Source: Arthrobacter sp. B2a2-09 (lineage in GTDB: Bacteria > Actinomycetota > Actinomycetes > Actinomycetales > Micrococcaceae). From it: a stretch of 64,000 bases of DNA. Shown one piece after another: positions 42,489-50,930 of the stretch. How positions within the stretch are numbered: the stretch's first letter is position 1; the number at the start of each line of letters is the position of its first letter. Below the pieces are notes generated by a model that was not told where the DNA came from, made no database searches, and saw only the letters and a list, made by a program, of their open reading frames with translations. Position numbers and translations under genes: made by a program. The stretch is taken from NCBI RefSeq assembly GCF_027587375.1, contig NZ_JAMXIC010000017.1, positions 54,987 to 118,986 on the forward strand, in the 5' to 3' direction.

Positions 42489-43409
42489 TTACTTAACTCC
42501 TCCGGCGGTCAAGCCGCCCACTAGGTAACGCTGGAAAATCAGGTACAGGATGACCACCGGGGCAGCACACACAAGGGAGGCTGCCATCATCTGGCCGTAG
42601 AAGGGAATCGCGCCGCCTTCCTGCGAGGCACCGAAGATCTGGAGCGCGACGGCGGCCGTCTGGCTTTCGGGCCGCGTCATGACTGAGGCAAACAGGACGT
42701 CGTTCCAGCCGAGCAGGAAGGCGAAAATACCGGAGACGACGACGCCGGGCCAGCTCAGCGGGAGGATGATCCGCACCAGAACGCCCAGGTTGCTGGCGCC
42801 GTCGATCCTTGCCGCCTCTTCGAGTTCGCGCGGCAGGCCGCGCAGATAGGTGACCATCACCCAGGTGGAGAACGGCATCGCGAACGTCAGGTAGGTCACG
42901 AACAAGCCCCACTGCGTACCAATGACTTGGATGCCCAGGTAGCTGGCCGCCGAAGAGAACAGTACGAAGACCGGCAGCACCATGAGGGTTCCGGGCACCG
43001 ACTGGAGTCCCAGCAACCCGCGAAGGATCGTCAGGCGGCCACGGAACTGGTAGCGGACCAGGACGTAGGCGGTGGCGATCGACATCAGCGCGGAGACCAC
43101 GGCGGTGGACCCGGCCACGAGCACGCTGTTGGCCAAGCCTGTGGCCAGCCCAACGCTCGACCAGATCGTGGAGTAGTTCTCAAGCGAGAAGGTGGACGGG
43201 AAGAACTCGCCCCGGGCAACGCCGATGTCCGAGTTCACGGACGCCAGGAAGATGTACACCACTGGAATCAGCACCAGGGCACACAACACCGTCAAGATGA
43301 TGGCGAGCATAGGGCCTGGCAAGAGTTTGGTGACTTCGTGCTGGCGTTTGGAGCCCGGGCGGAAGCCTTCGCTCGATTTGCGTCCGACGGCGGTAGTTGC
43401 GGTGCTCAC
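42489..43409 (-). CDS. Carbohydrate ABC importer permease (MalG type)
   Basis: A 306-aa six-helix permease with EAA loop LEEAARIDGASNLGVLVRIILPLSWPG. The N-terminal tail is ~30 residues. Its start overlaps the previous permease stop by ATGA. No ATPase gene is in the operon, so a shared ATPase is needed. Confidence 0.9.
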   Translation of the reverse strand: MSTATTAVGRKSSEGFRPGSKRQHEVTKLLPGPMLAIILTVLCALVLIPVVYIFLASVNSDIGVARGEFFPSTFSLENYSTIWSSVGLATGLANSVLVAGSTAVVSALMSIATAYVLVRYQFRGRLTILRGLLGLQSVPGTLMVLPVFVLFSSAASYLGIQVIGTQWGLFVTYLTFAMPFSTWVMVTYLRGLPRELEEAARIDGASNLGVLVRIILPLSWPGVVVSGIFAFLLGWNDVLFASVMTRPESQTAAVALQIFGASQEGGAIPFYGQMMAASLVCAAPVVILYLIFQRYLVGGLTAGGVK

Positions 43410-44401
43410 TTTTTGCCTCCGGGTGTTTCGGCGTCGTCAAGTTTGACGGCCCGCAGATAGACGAACAAGGGGATCGCGATCAAGATCAGCGAAATGAACG
43501 CCATGGCCGCGCTGAGCCCGAACCTGAAGCTCTGGAAGCTGGTGACGTAGGTGAGGATCGGGAGCAGTTCCACGTCGGACGGAGCAGGTACCCCGAACAG
43601 GACGAACGGCAAGGTGAAGTTGTTGATGTGGTGCAGCATGCCGATCAGGAACGCCAAGGAGAGCGGACCCTTGAGATACGGGAAGACCACATAACGGAGC
43701 TTGTTCCACCACAGGGCACCGTCCAGGGCCGAGGCCTCGTGGACCTCATGGTCCACGGACTGGAGCCCGGACAACGCCAGCAAGTAGACAAACGGCCACG
43801 ATGCCCAGATCTGGACCAGGATCAGCGTCCAATACGATTGCGGCCCGTTGAGCCACAGGCCGGGGTCGATGCCCACCGAATGCAGCACCGAGTCGACGAC
43901 GCTGCCCGGCTGGAACATGGTCCGCCACACCGTAGCCACCACGAAGGACGGAAGGACGTAGGGGATCAGGAAGATGGAACGGATCACCGCACGTCCCTTG
44001 AACGCGTTCTGGGTCGCGACGGCGCCGGCGATGCCGAGCGGGATGGTGACCGCCATGGCGATCAACGAGTAGCTGACGCTGAGCCAGATGGCGTGCAGCA
44101 AGGGTGATCCGGTCAGCGCTTCGACGAAGTTCTGCACCCCGATGAACGGAGCACTGACCCACTGGCGCAGCGAATACTGGTCCAGGTCCAGCCCCGACAT
44201 GAAGATGCCGAGCAGGAGCGGCACCACGATGATGATCACCATCAGCAGGCCGCCCGGAATCAGCATCCACAAGGGGCGGTTGCGTTCGCTCAGCCCCTTG
44301 CGGCGCCGGGGAGTGCCGTCTGGCGACTGCGGGTCCGGCTTTGCAGCGCGGGACGATTTGCGGCGCGTGGACTTGCCCGCAGTCAATGAATCGGTGGACA
44401 T
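43406..44401 (-). CDS. Carbohydrate ABC importer permease (MalF type)
   Basis: A 331-aa permease with a Lys/Arg-rich N-terminal tail of about 40 residues, then helices beginning RPLWMLIPGGLLMVIIIVVP. The EAA loop reads VHEASALDGALWWNKLRYVVFPYLKG. It lies 12 bases after the binding-protein gene and overlaps the MalG-type gene. Confidence 0.9.
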   Translation of the reverse strand: MSTDSLTAGKSTRRKSSRAAKPDPQSPDGTPRRRKGLSERNRPLWMLIPGGLLMVIIIVVPLLLGIFMSGLDLDQYSLRQWVSAPFIGVQNFVEALTGSPLLHAIWLSVSYSLIAMAVTIPLGIAGAVATQNAFKGRAVIRSIFLIPYVLPSFVVATVWRTMFQPGSVVDSVLHSVGIDPGLWLNGPQSYWTLILVQIWASWPFVYLLALSGLQSVDHEVHEASALDGALWWNKLRYVVFPYLKGPLSLAFLIGMLHHINNFTLPFVLFGVPAPSDVELLPILTYVTSFQSFRFGLSAAMAFISLILIAIPLFVYLRAVKLDDAETPGGKK

Positions 44402-44413
44402 GTCAGTTCCTAC

Positions 44414-45769
44414 TTACTTCGATGCCCGGTCAAGTGAGGCCTGGCCCTTGGTTTGTGCGTCCTTGAGGCGGGCCTGGAGGGCCGAGTCGTCCACGGAACC
44501 CTTGGCGAGGTCAGGGATCGACTGGACCGTGACGTTCAGCAGGGCGAGCTGGATGTCGCCCCAAGCTCCGGTGAACGGCGTGGCCTTGGACTTGGCTGCG
44601 GTATCGGCAACCGGTTGGAGTGCGGGGTTGTTCAGGGCCTTCAGTGCTTCGGCGTTGGCCGGCAGGTCGCCGAAGATCTTCTGGAAGTTCAACTGCTCGT
44701 CCTTGGACGTGATCAGGTTGATGTAAGCGAAGGCCAAGTCCTTTTGCTTCGAGTAATCGGCAACAACCACATTGTCACCGGACAGGATGCTGGCCGCATT
44801 CGCGGCGTCCCCCTGCGGAGAGGTCTGGCCCGGGGCCGTCGTGGGCATGGCCGTGTAGGCGTACTTACCCGCGACAGCCGACTTGTCGAGTGTCGGGAGG
44901 GAACTCGACGTCGTCATCATCAGGTATCCCGCCTTGCCTGAGGCAAATGCGGCAACGGCGTTGCTGTTGCTCCACCCGATGGAAGCCGGATCGACGATCT
45001 TGTCCTTGGTAAGCCATCCGAAGTAGGTTTCATATGCCTTCTTGACGGTCGGGTCGTCAAGCTTGAGTGTCTTGCCGTCCACCAGCGGGTTTCCTGCCTG
45101 GACGGACATGGCCCAGATGAACTTCCAGGGGTCGAAGTTGTCCTTGTACCCGGTGGCCATGCCAAAGGTTCCGGTGGCCGGGTTGGTCATCTTCTTGGCT
45201 TGGGCTGCGAGTTCATCCCAGCTGGTGGCGGGCTTGTCGATCCCGGCTGCTTTCAGGATGTCCTTGTTGTAGGCCATCACGAACGGCCGGCTGACGAAGG
45301 GAATGCCCGCTTGGTGCTGGGCGTCCGGGCCGGAAATTCCGAGGGCAGCCTGGTTGAACTTGTCTTTCCCGCCTATCTTCTTCCAGTCGTCGTCGGACAA
45401 CGTCACGAAGGCCTTGGTTGCATACGCGGTGGGCGTGAAAGTGGTGCCGAGGCTATACACGTCAGGCCCTTGCCCGGAGACCACCGACGTCTGGATGCGG
45501 GTCAGTTCATCGTTGGCCGAAGCGAAGGTTTCGAATTCGACGTCGGCACCGGTCTGCGCCTTGAACTTGGCCGCAATGTCGGTGAACCACTGCTTTTGCT
45601 GGGCAGAATACTGGTTGTTGACCCCTGTCAGGACGCTCAGCTTCTTGCCTTTTCCGTCAACGGGTCCGGCACTCCCCCCGGAGCTGCTGCTGCCGCCTCC
45701 GCAGGCGGTCAAAGCTAGGGCGGCTGTTACGACAACAGCGGCAAATTTGGCGGACGATGCAAACTTCAT
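44414..45769 (-). CDS. ABC sugar-binding lipoprotein
   Basis: ATG 45769, with GGAGGAAA upstream, gives 451 aa. A signal peptide with lipobox LTAC leads to a Ser/Gly-rich tether and an extracellular solute-binding family 1 domain (KKLSVLTGVNNQYSAQQKQWFTDIAAKFKAQTG...VQAGNPLVDGK). It is the first gene of the operon. Upstream at 45860 lies a LacI-type operator. The sugar is not evident from sequence. Confidence 0.92.
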   Translation of the reverse strand: MKFASSAKFAAVVVTAALALTACGGGSSSSGGSAGPVDGKGKKLSVLTGVNNQYSAQQKQWFTDIAAKFKAQTGADVEFETFASANDELTRIQTSVVSGQGPDVYSLGTTFTPTAYATKAFVTLSDDDWKKIGGKDKFNQAALGISGPDAQHQAGIPFVSRPFVMAYNKDILKAAGIDKPATSWDELAAQAKKMTNPATGTFGMATGYKDNFDPWKFIWAMSVQAGNPLVDGKTLKLDDPTVKKAYETYFGWLTKDKIVDPASIGWSNSNAVAAFASGKAGYLMMTTSSSLPTLDKSAVAGKYAYTAMPTTAPGQTSPQGDAANAASILSGDNVVVADYSKQKDLAFAYINLITSKDEQLNFQKIFGDLPANAEALKALNNPALQPVADTAAKSKATPFTGAWGDIQLALLNVTVQSIPDLAKGSVDDSALQARLKDAQTKGQASLDRASK

Positions 45770-45859
45770 TGTTTTCCTCCCTGGAGACCCGATGGCCTCA
45801 TTGGCGTGGTGCGCGTCACATCGGGTGATTTCTCCGAGTCTAGGCATGCGCAACAAGGA

Positions 45860-45875
45860 TGACAAGCGATTGCCA
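45860..45875. promoter_or_regulatory. LacI-family operator
   Basis: TGACAAGCGATTGCCA is a near-perfect 16-bp palindrome with the central CG typical of LacI-family operators. It lies 90 bases from the binding-protein start and 80 from the lacI start, between the two divergent genes. A second inverted repeat (GATGACAA 45858-45865 / TTGTCATC 45880-45887) overlaps it. Confidence 0.8.
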
Positions 45876-45954
45876 AAAATTGTCATCGGTGCTGCAATTG
45901 TGGGACAAGTCACTCGTTGTTGAGCGGCTGCGGCAGATGAGGAACACCTAGACC

Positions 45955-46974
45955 ATGGCAGAACTCCAGCTCCAGTCACCGGGCAGGCAGCCCACGATCC
46001 GCGACGTCGCGGAGCTTGCGGGAGTGGCAACGTCAACAGTCTCGAGGGCCCTGAGCAATCCCGGGAGAGTGAACCACGTGACGCGCGAGCGGATCGAAGA
46101 AGCGGCCGCGCAATTGAACTACATTCCAAGCTCCCAGGCCCGCGGGCTCAGCTCCGGACGCACCCAGACCGTTGCCGTCCTGGTTCCGGACATCACCAAT
46201 CCGTTCTACTTCGACATCATCCGCGGGGCTCAGCACCAGTTGAAGGCCGCCGGCTACACGCAACTGCTGGTAGACACCGAGGAATCCGCGGAAATGGAGG
46301 CCGATGCCCTGCAGAAAATGCGCCGCTCAGCCGACGGTTTCATCCTTGCCGCCTCCCGCCTGACGGACGCGCAGCTGGCCGAAGCAGCGGCACAACAGCC
46401 CCTGGTCACCATCAACCGGGCTCCAGCAATTGCACCCACTGTGGTGATCGATACGCCGTCGGCCATCATCCAGGCGCTGGAACACCTGGTCTCGCTGGGG
46501 CATACGAGGATTTGCTTCGTCGGCGGCCCGGCCACTTCCTGGTCCAATGCCAAGCGGTGGCAAGCGTTCCAGGAAGAAACGACGGAACGGAAACTGACCA
46601 CATTCAGCGTGGGGCCGTTCGCACCCAAGACCACATCCGGCGCGGCCGCAGCGGACGCCGCGGTGCACACGGGGGCCACGGCATGCATCGTCTTCAATGA
46701 CCTGCTGGCCATCGGGATGTTGCAGCGGCTGCGCGAACGCGGTATCCGGGTGCCCGACGACATGAGCATTGTGGGTTGCGACGACATTTTCGGAGCCGAT
46801 TTCTGCAACCCGCCCCTGACCACCATGGCATCTCCCATTGAGCAAGCTGGGCGCGTAGCCGTCTCCATGCTCCTTTCCCGGCTGAATCCCCAGTACGGCG
46901 GCACCAGCCGGCGCCTGGCAGTCATGCCCACGCACCTCACGGTCCGGGCATCGACGGGCGCCGCGCCGTCGTAA
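45955..46974 (+). CDS. LacI-family transcriptional regulator
   Basis: A 339-aa repressor. The HTH reads TIRDVAELAGVATSTVSRALSNPGRVNHVTRERI with the hinge YIPSSQARGLSSGRT; the periplasmic-binding-like sensor domain follows (VAVLVPDITNPFYFDIIRG). It diverges from the sugar operon and surely binds the operator at 45860. Its inducer would be a substrate or intermediate of that operon. Confidence 0.94.
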   Translation: MAELQLQSPGRQPTIRDVAELAGVATSTVSRALSNPGRVNHVTRERIEEAAAQLNYIPSSQARGLSSGRTQTVAVLVPDITNPFYFDIIRGAQHQLKAAGYTQLLVDTEESAEMEADALQKMRRSADGFILAASRLTDAQLAEAAAQQPLVTINRAPAIAPTVVIDTPSAIIQALEHLVSLGHTRICFVGGPATSWSNAKRWQAFQEETTERKLTTFSVGPFAPKTTSGAAAADAAVHTGATACIVFNDLLAIGMLQRLRERGIRVPDDMSIVGCDDIFGADFCNPPLTTMASPIEQAGRVAVSMLLSRLNPQYGGTSRRLAVMPTHLTVRASTGAAPS

Positions 46975-46981
46975 TCCCTAC

Positions 46982-47078
46982 CGACGCTCGCTCACTAATG
47001 TTGTGTTTTGGCGCGACGCTCGCTCACATCTTCTGAGCGAGCGATCGGCGATTGGCGCGCATATCTGAGCGAGCGTCG
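46982..47078. repeat. GACGCTCGCTCACAT repeats in direct and inverted orientation
   Basis: CGACGCTCGCTCA occurs at 46982 and 47014, with inverted copies TGAGCGAGCG at 47034 and 47066. The central pair forms a hairpin with a short loop. The core equals that of the tandem array at 10221. It occupies the space between lacI and nadE. Confidence 0.85.
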
Positions 47079-47200
47079 TGCTCTCCCCGCCCAAGCCGCG
47101 CGCCTAAGTCACTTTGAGGATTGAAAACGGCCGCAACTGCAAGGCAGTTAGGGAGTGACACAGTTGAGTGTTTCAAGCGCTGGTTACTAGTGTTGGGGAC

Positions 47201-48022
47201 ATGCGCACACTCCAGGCCACGATCATTGCGGAAATGGGCGTCCAGCCCCGGATCGACCCTGCTGAGGAGGTGCGCAAACGCGTCACGTTCCTAAAGGAAT
47301 ATCTCAAGGCCACGCACACCAAGGGCTTCGTCCTGGGCATTTCCGGCGGACTGGATTCCTCCCTCGCCGGGCGGCTTGCCCAGCTGGCGGTCGAAGAGCT
47401 TGAGGCCGAGGGCGTGGAGGCTAATTTCGTGGCGGTCCGGCTCCCCTACGGCACCCAGCACGATGAAGACGACGCCCAAGCCGCGCTGGACTTTATCCAG
47501 GCCAAGACGGAGTGGACATTCAACATCTCCCGCGCGGTGGATGGTTTCGAGGATGAGTTCGAAAAGACCACGGGCGCGCGCATCTCGGATTTCCACAAGG
47601 GCAACACCAAGGCCCGGGCCCGCATGGTGGCCCAGTACGCCCTCGCCGGTGAGCACAACTACCTGGTGATCGGCACCGACCACGGAGCCGAATCCGTCAC
47701 CGGATTCTTCACCAAGTTCGGCGACGGCGGCGCGGACATCCTGCCGCTCTTCGGCCTCAACAAACGGCAGAACCGTGCACTCCTCGCGGAACTGGGCGCC
47801 CCGTCCCGCATTTGGGACAAGGTCCCCACGGCCGACCTCCTGGACGGCAAGCCTGGCCGTACCGACGAGGACGAACTCGGAATCAAGTACGACCAGATCG
47901 ACGATTACCTCGAGGGCCGGGAAGTCTCCGACGAGGTAGCAGAGACCATCGAGCAAAAGTACCTGCGCACGCGGCACAAGCGGACTGTTCCGGTCACGAT
48001 TTTCGACACTTGGTGGAAGTAG
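47201..48022 (+). CDS. nadE: Ammonia-dependent NAD+ synthetase
   Basis: It amidates NaAD to NAD with ammonia and ATP. ATG 47201 gives 273 aa, the usual length. The ATP PP-loop reads GISGGLDSSLAGRLA; VRLPYGTQHDEDDAQAAL, LVIGTDHGAESVTGFFTKFGDGG and PTADLLDGKPGRTDED follow. It lacks a glutaminase domain, so it uses ammonia. The ribosome-binding site (GGGG) is weak. Confidence 0.96.
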   Translation: MRTLQATIIAEMGVQPRIDPAEEVRKRVTFLKEYLKATHTKGFVLGISGGLDSSLAGRLAQLAVEELEAEGVEANFVAVRLPYGTQHDEDDAQAALDFIQAKTEWTFNISRAVDGFEDEFEKTTGARISDFHKGNTKARARMVAQYALAGEHNYLVIGTDHGAESVTGFFTKFGDGGADILPLFGLNKRQNRALLAELGAPSRIWDKVPTADLLDGKPGRTDEDELGIKYDQIDDYLEGREVSDEVAETIEQKYLRTRHKRTVPVTIFDTWWK

Positions 48023-48074
48023 CAGTCGCCCTAACCGGGGCCCCGGCGTCACGCTGAGCAACTTCTTGCAGCGC

Positions 48075-48117
48075 ACGACGGCGGCCTGCCGCACCGTGGC
48101 GGGGGCGCCGCCGTCGT
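48075..48117 (+). terminator. GACGGCGGC stem-loop after nadE
   Basis: ACGACGGCGGC pairs perfectly with GCCGCCGTCGT around 21 bases. The following spacer to 48278 holds a TAGTAT hexamer at 48196 that could be a -10 for the next gene. Confidence 0.78.
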
Positions 48118-48278
48118 AATCCCGCAAAAGTGTGCCCGGCGTGACGGGACGCAATCTGCACCCGCTCACTGCCTCTTCCAAACCCTTGGATGTCCTAGTA
48201 TATTGCAGTGAGGCGGATCACACGGCCGGCTTGTCCCCGGTCCGCGCTTACCCATCCACGCAGGGCGAAAGGCAGACA

Positions 48279-50027
48279 ATGACAGTCACCGACGACTTCC
48301 GCGCAGCCCGCGACCGGCTCCTTGAGCTACGCACCGACTACTCCCAGGCGCACAGCGAATTCGAGTGGCCCCGCTTCAGCGAGTTCAACTTCGCCCTCGA
48401 CTGGTTCGACCAGATCGCAGCAAACCCCGGCACGGCCAACAACCCTGCGCTGGTCATCGTCGAACAAGACGGCAGTTCCACCCGCCGCAGCTTCGCCGAG
48501 CTCTCCGCGCGGTCCTCGCAGCTCGCCAACTGGCTCCGCGGCAAGGGCGTCCACCGTGGTGACCGCATGATCATCATGCTTGGCAACCAAGTGGAACTGT
48601 GGGAACTGATGCTCGCCGGGATCAAACTGGGCCTGGTCCTGATCCCCACGACCACGCTCATGGGTCCGCGCGACATCGCGGATCGCGTGGAACGCGGCGG
48701 CGCCCACTGGGCCGCCGTCGGGAGCGCCAACATTGCCAAGTTCGCCGAAGTGCCGGGCGATTACACCCTCATTGAAGTGCACGACGGCGGCACGGCCGCC
48801 GGTCAGAACACGGCCTCCGGCCAGAACACCAGTGCCCTTCAGTACGCCGAGTCGGATTCCGCTGAGACCGAATTCGTCCCGGATGCCCCCACCGCCGCCG
48901 ACGAAACGATGCTCCTGTACTTCACCTCAGGCACCACGTCACGGGCCAAGCTGGTGGAGCACACCCACACGTCATACCCCGTGGGACACCTCTCCACGAT
49001 GTACTGGATCGGCCTGGAACCCGGCGACGTCCACCTCAATGTGGCTTCCCCCGGCTGGGCCAAGCACGCGTGGTCCAACGTTTTCACGCCGTGGATCGCC
49101 GAGGCCTGCGTCTTCGTCTACAACTACGATCGTTTCGACGCGAAAGCCCTCATGGATCAGATGGGGCGCGAAGGCGTCACGAGTTTCTGCGCCCCGCCCA
49201 CTGTATGGCGCATGCTCATCCAGGCGGACCTGACCCTGTTGAAAACCCCGCCCACCAAGGTGGTTTCGGCGGGCGAACCGCTCAACGCCGAGGTGATCGG
49301 GCAAGTGGAGAGGGCCTGGGGCCAGACCATCCGCGACGGTTTCGGCCAGACGGAGTCAACGGTCCAGGTCGCCAATACCCCGGGGCAGCCCGTCAAGACC
49401 GGCTCGATGGGACGGCCACTGCCGGGCTACGACGTCGTGCTCGTCGACCCTGCCACCGGTGAAGAGGCCGACGACGGCGAGCTTTGCTTGCGCTTGGACC
49501 CTCGACCCGTGGGGCTCATGAAGTCCTACTTCGGCGACCCGGAAAAGACCGCTGAGGCCTTCCGTGACGGTTATTACCACACGGGCGACATGGCCAGCCG
49601 GGACGAGAACGGCGTCATCACCTACGTGGGCCGCGGGGACGATGTCTTCAAGTCCTCCGACTACCGCTTGTCCCCTTTCGAACTCGAAAGCGTCCTGATC
49701 GAACACCCCGCAGTGGCGGAGGCCGCCGTCGTGCCCTCTCCGGATCCGGTCAAGCTTTCGGTGCCCAAAGCCTTCGTGGTGCTCGCCGCCGGCTACGAGC
49801 CCGGTCCGGCCGTGGCGGAGGACATCCTCAGATACTGCCGGCAGCACCTGGCGCCGTTCAAGCGCATCCGTCGCCTCGAATTCGGCGAGTTGCCCAAGAC
49901 GATTTCCGGCAAGATCCGGCGTGTCGAACTTCGAGGCACGGAGGTGGCCCGCCACGGCGACGGTCCGCTGCCAGCCGGCCTGGGCGTCGAATACACCGAG
50001 GACGAGTTCCCGAGTCTGAAAGAATAG
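48279..50027 (+). CDS. Acyl-CoA synthetase (ANL family, benzoate/medium-chain type)
   Basis: ATG 48279, with AAAGG upstream, gives 582 aa. The P-loop-like motif is YFTSGTTSRAKLVEHTH; then GFGQTE, GYYHTGDMASRDENGVITYVGRGDDVFKSSDYRLSPFELESVL and the catalytic lysine in PKTISGKIRRVELR. The order and length resemble medium-chain or aromatic acyl-CoA ligases. It forms an acyl-CoA via an acyl-AMP. The MarR regulator starts 26 bases later, so it is likely co-transcribed. Confidence 0.9.
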   Translation: MTVTDDFRAARDRLLELRTDYSQAHSEFEWPRFSEFNFALDWFDQIAANPGTANNPALVIVEQDGSSTRRSFAELSARSSQLANWLRGKGVHRGDRMIIMLGNQVELWELMLAGIKLGLVLIPTTTLMGPRDIADRVERGGAHWAAVGSANIAKFAEVPGDYTLIEVHDGGTAAGQNTASGQNTSALQYAESDSAETEFVPDAPTAADETMLLYFTSGTTSRAKLVEHTHTSYPVGHLSTMYWIGLEPGDVHLNVASPGWAKHAWSNVFTPWIAEACVFVYNYDRFDAKALMDQMGREGVTSFCAPPTVWRMLIQADLTLLKTPPTKVVSAGEPLNAEVIGQVERAWGQTIRDGFGQTESTVQVANTPGQPVKTGSMGRPLPGYDVVLVDPATGEEADDGELCLRLDPRPVGLMKSYFGDPEKTAEAFRDGYYHTGDMASRDENGVITYVGRGDDVFKSSDYRLSPFELESVLIEHPAVAEAAVVPSPDPVKLSVPKAFVVLAAGYEPGPAVAEDILRYCRQHLAPFKRIRRLEFGELPKTISGKIRRVELRGTEVARHGDGPLPAGLGVEYTEDEFPSLKE

Positions 50028-50053
50028 GCAGCCAAGCAATGTCAGGAGGCAAC

Positions 50054-50560
50054 GTGGGCAGCCCGCTCCCCCGCGACCCCATCGCCGACGCCCAGAGAAA
50101 CTGGGAACGCCACGGCTGGGGCGAAGTCGCCGCGCCCATGGCGGCCATCACCGCGATCATGCGCACCCAGCAGATCCTGCTCGGGCGGATCGAGGGCGTG
50201 TTGAAGCCGTACGGCCTGACCTTCGCGCGCTACGAGCTCCTGGCGCTGCTGAGTTTCGCCCGCAGTGGCGCGTTGCCCATGAACAAAGCCAGCGCACTGC
50301 TCCAGGTGCATCCGACGTCGGTGACCAACGCCGTCGACCGCCTCGAAAAGGCAGCCCTCGTGGTCCGCTCCCCTCACCCCACTGACGGGCGCACCACGCT
50401 TATCGAGCTCACCGCGGAAGGCCGCACCCTCGCGAAGCGCGCGACGACGGCACTCAACAACGAGGTGTTCGGCCACTCCGGTTTCGGGGACGAAGACGTC
50501 GAGCACCTGATTCGCGTGCTGGGAGACTTCCGCAAGGCCGCGGGAGACTTTACCGACTGA
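50054..50560 (+). CDS. MarR-family transcriptional regulator
   Basis: I choose GTG 50054, which has AGGAGG at 4-5 bases, over ATG 50039; 168 aa result. The winged helix includes LTFARYELLALLSFA...LPMNKASALLQVHPTSVTNAVDRLEKAALVVRSPHPTDGRTTLIELTAEG. It is adjacent to the acyl-CoA synthetase, whose expression it probably controls, perhaps in response to an acyl-CoA. Confidence 0.88.
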   Translation: MGSPLPRDPIADAQRNWERHGWGEVAAPMAAITAIMRTQQILLGRIEGVLKPYGLTFARYELLALLSFARSGALPMNKASALLQVHPTSVTNAVDRLEKAALVVRSPHPTDGRTTLIELTAEGRTLAKRATTALNNEVFGHSGFGDEDVEHLIRVLGDFRKAAGDFTD

Positions 50561-50566
50561 TCCCCC

Positions 50567-50626
50567 ATCCATTGCTCCGTAGGGGTCGTTTTGAGCCTCC
50601 AAACCGACCGCTACGGAGCAATGGAT
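50567..50626. repeat. 16-bp inverted repeat (ATCCATTGCTCCGTAG family)
   Basis: ATCCATTGCTCCGTAG (50567-50582) and its perfect complement (50611-50626) flank a loop containing GTCGTTTTG...CCAAACCGAC, itself partly palindromic. A half-copy lies at 51764 and a related core at 53176. The repeat supplies a C-terminal Ser-Ile-Ala-Pro-stop to a decayed minus-strand frame. Confidence 0.9.
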
Positions 50627-50639
50627 TTGCTGGTGGTTC

Positions 50640-50880
50640 GGACCTTGTACTCGAGTTCGATCAACCCCAGGTCGTAAGTCGTCGCTCCCGTTGGGCCCAC
50701 CAGCGCCGGGGCCAGGCCGGCGGGATATACGCCGCGTCCGGCTCCGATTGCCACGGCCCCATGGCGCCTTCTCAAGGGTGCTGGAAAACACGTAGCGGCG
50801 GAGGCCGTTGAGCGGGGGTGCGATGATCTCTCCGGCCGACGCCTGCGTCGGGAGCCGCCCGCGTGTTCCGCTTGTCCATA
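50640..50880 (-). pseudogene. Possible remnant of a RibD C-terminal/dihydrofolate-reductase-like gene
   Basis: On the minus strand, the segment PLNGLRRYVFSSTLEKAPWG looks like the core of RibD-C/DHFR-like proteins (usually NGLPKYV-SSTL). No start or full-length frame exists, and the reading shifts frame downstream toward ...LGLIELEYKVRTTSKSIAP-stop, whose last residues come from the palindrome at 50567. Decay by frameshift and truncation is the simplest reading, but similarity is by eye only. Confidence 0.35.
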
Positions 50881-50930
50881 TTGCGAGATCTACATATCAA
50901 ATAATGAGACGATGATTTAGGGTTGCGGTT

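Noticed and set aside
47041..47200. tRNA-like cloverleaf between lacI and nadE
   Set aside because: The hairpins are explained by the CGCTCGCTCACAT repeats, and no T-loop or acceptor stem is present.
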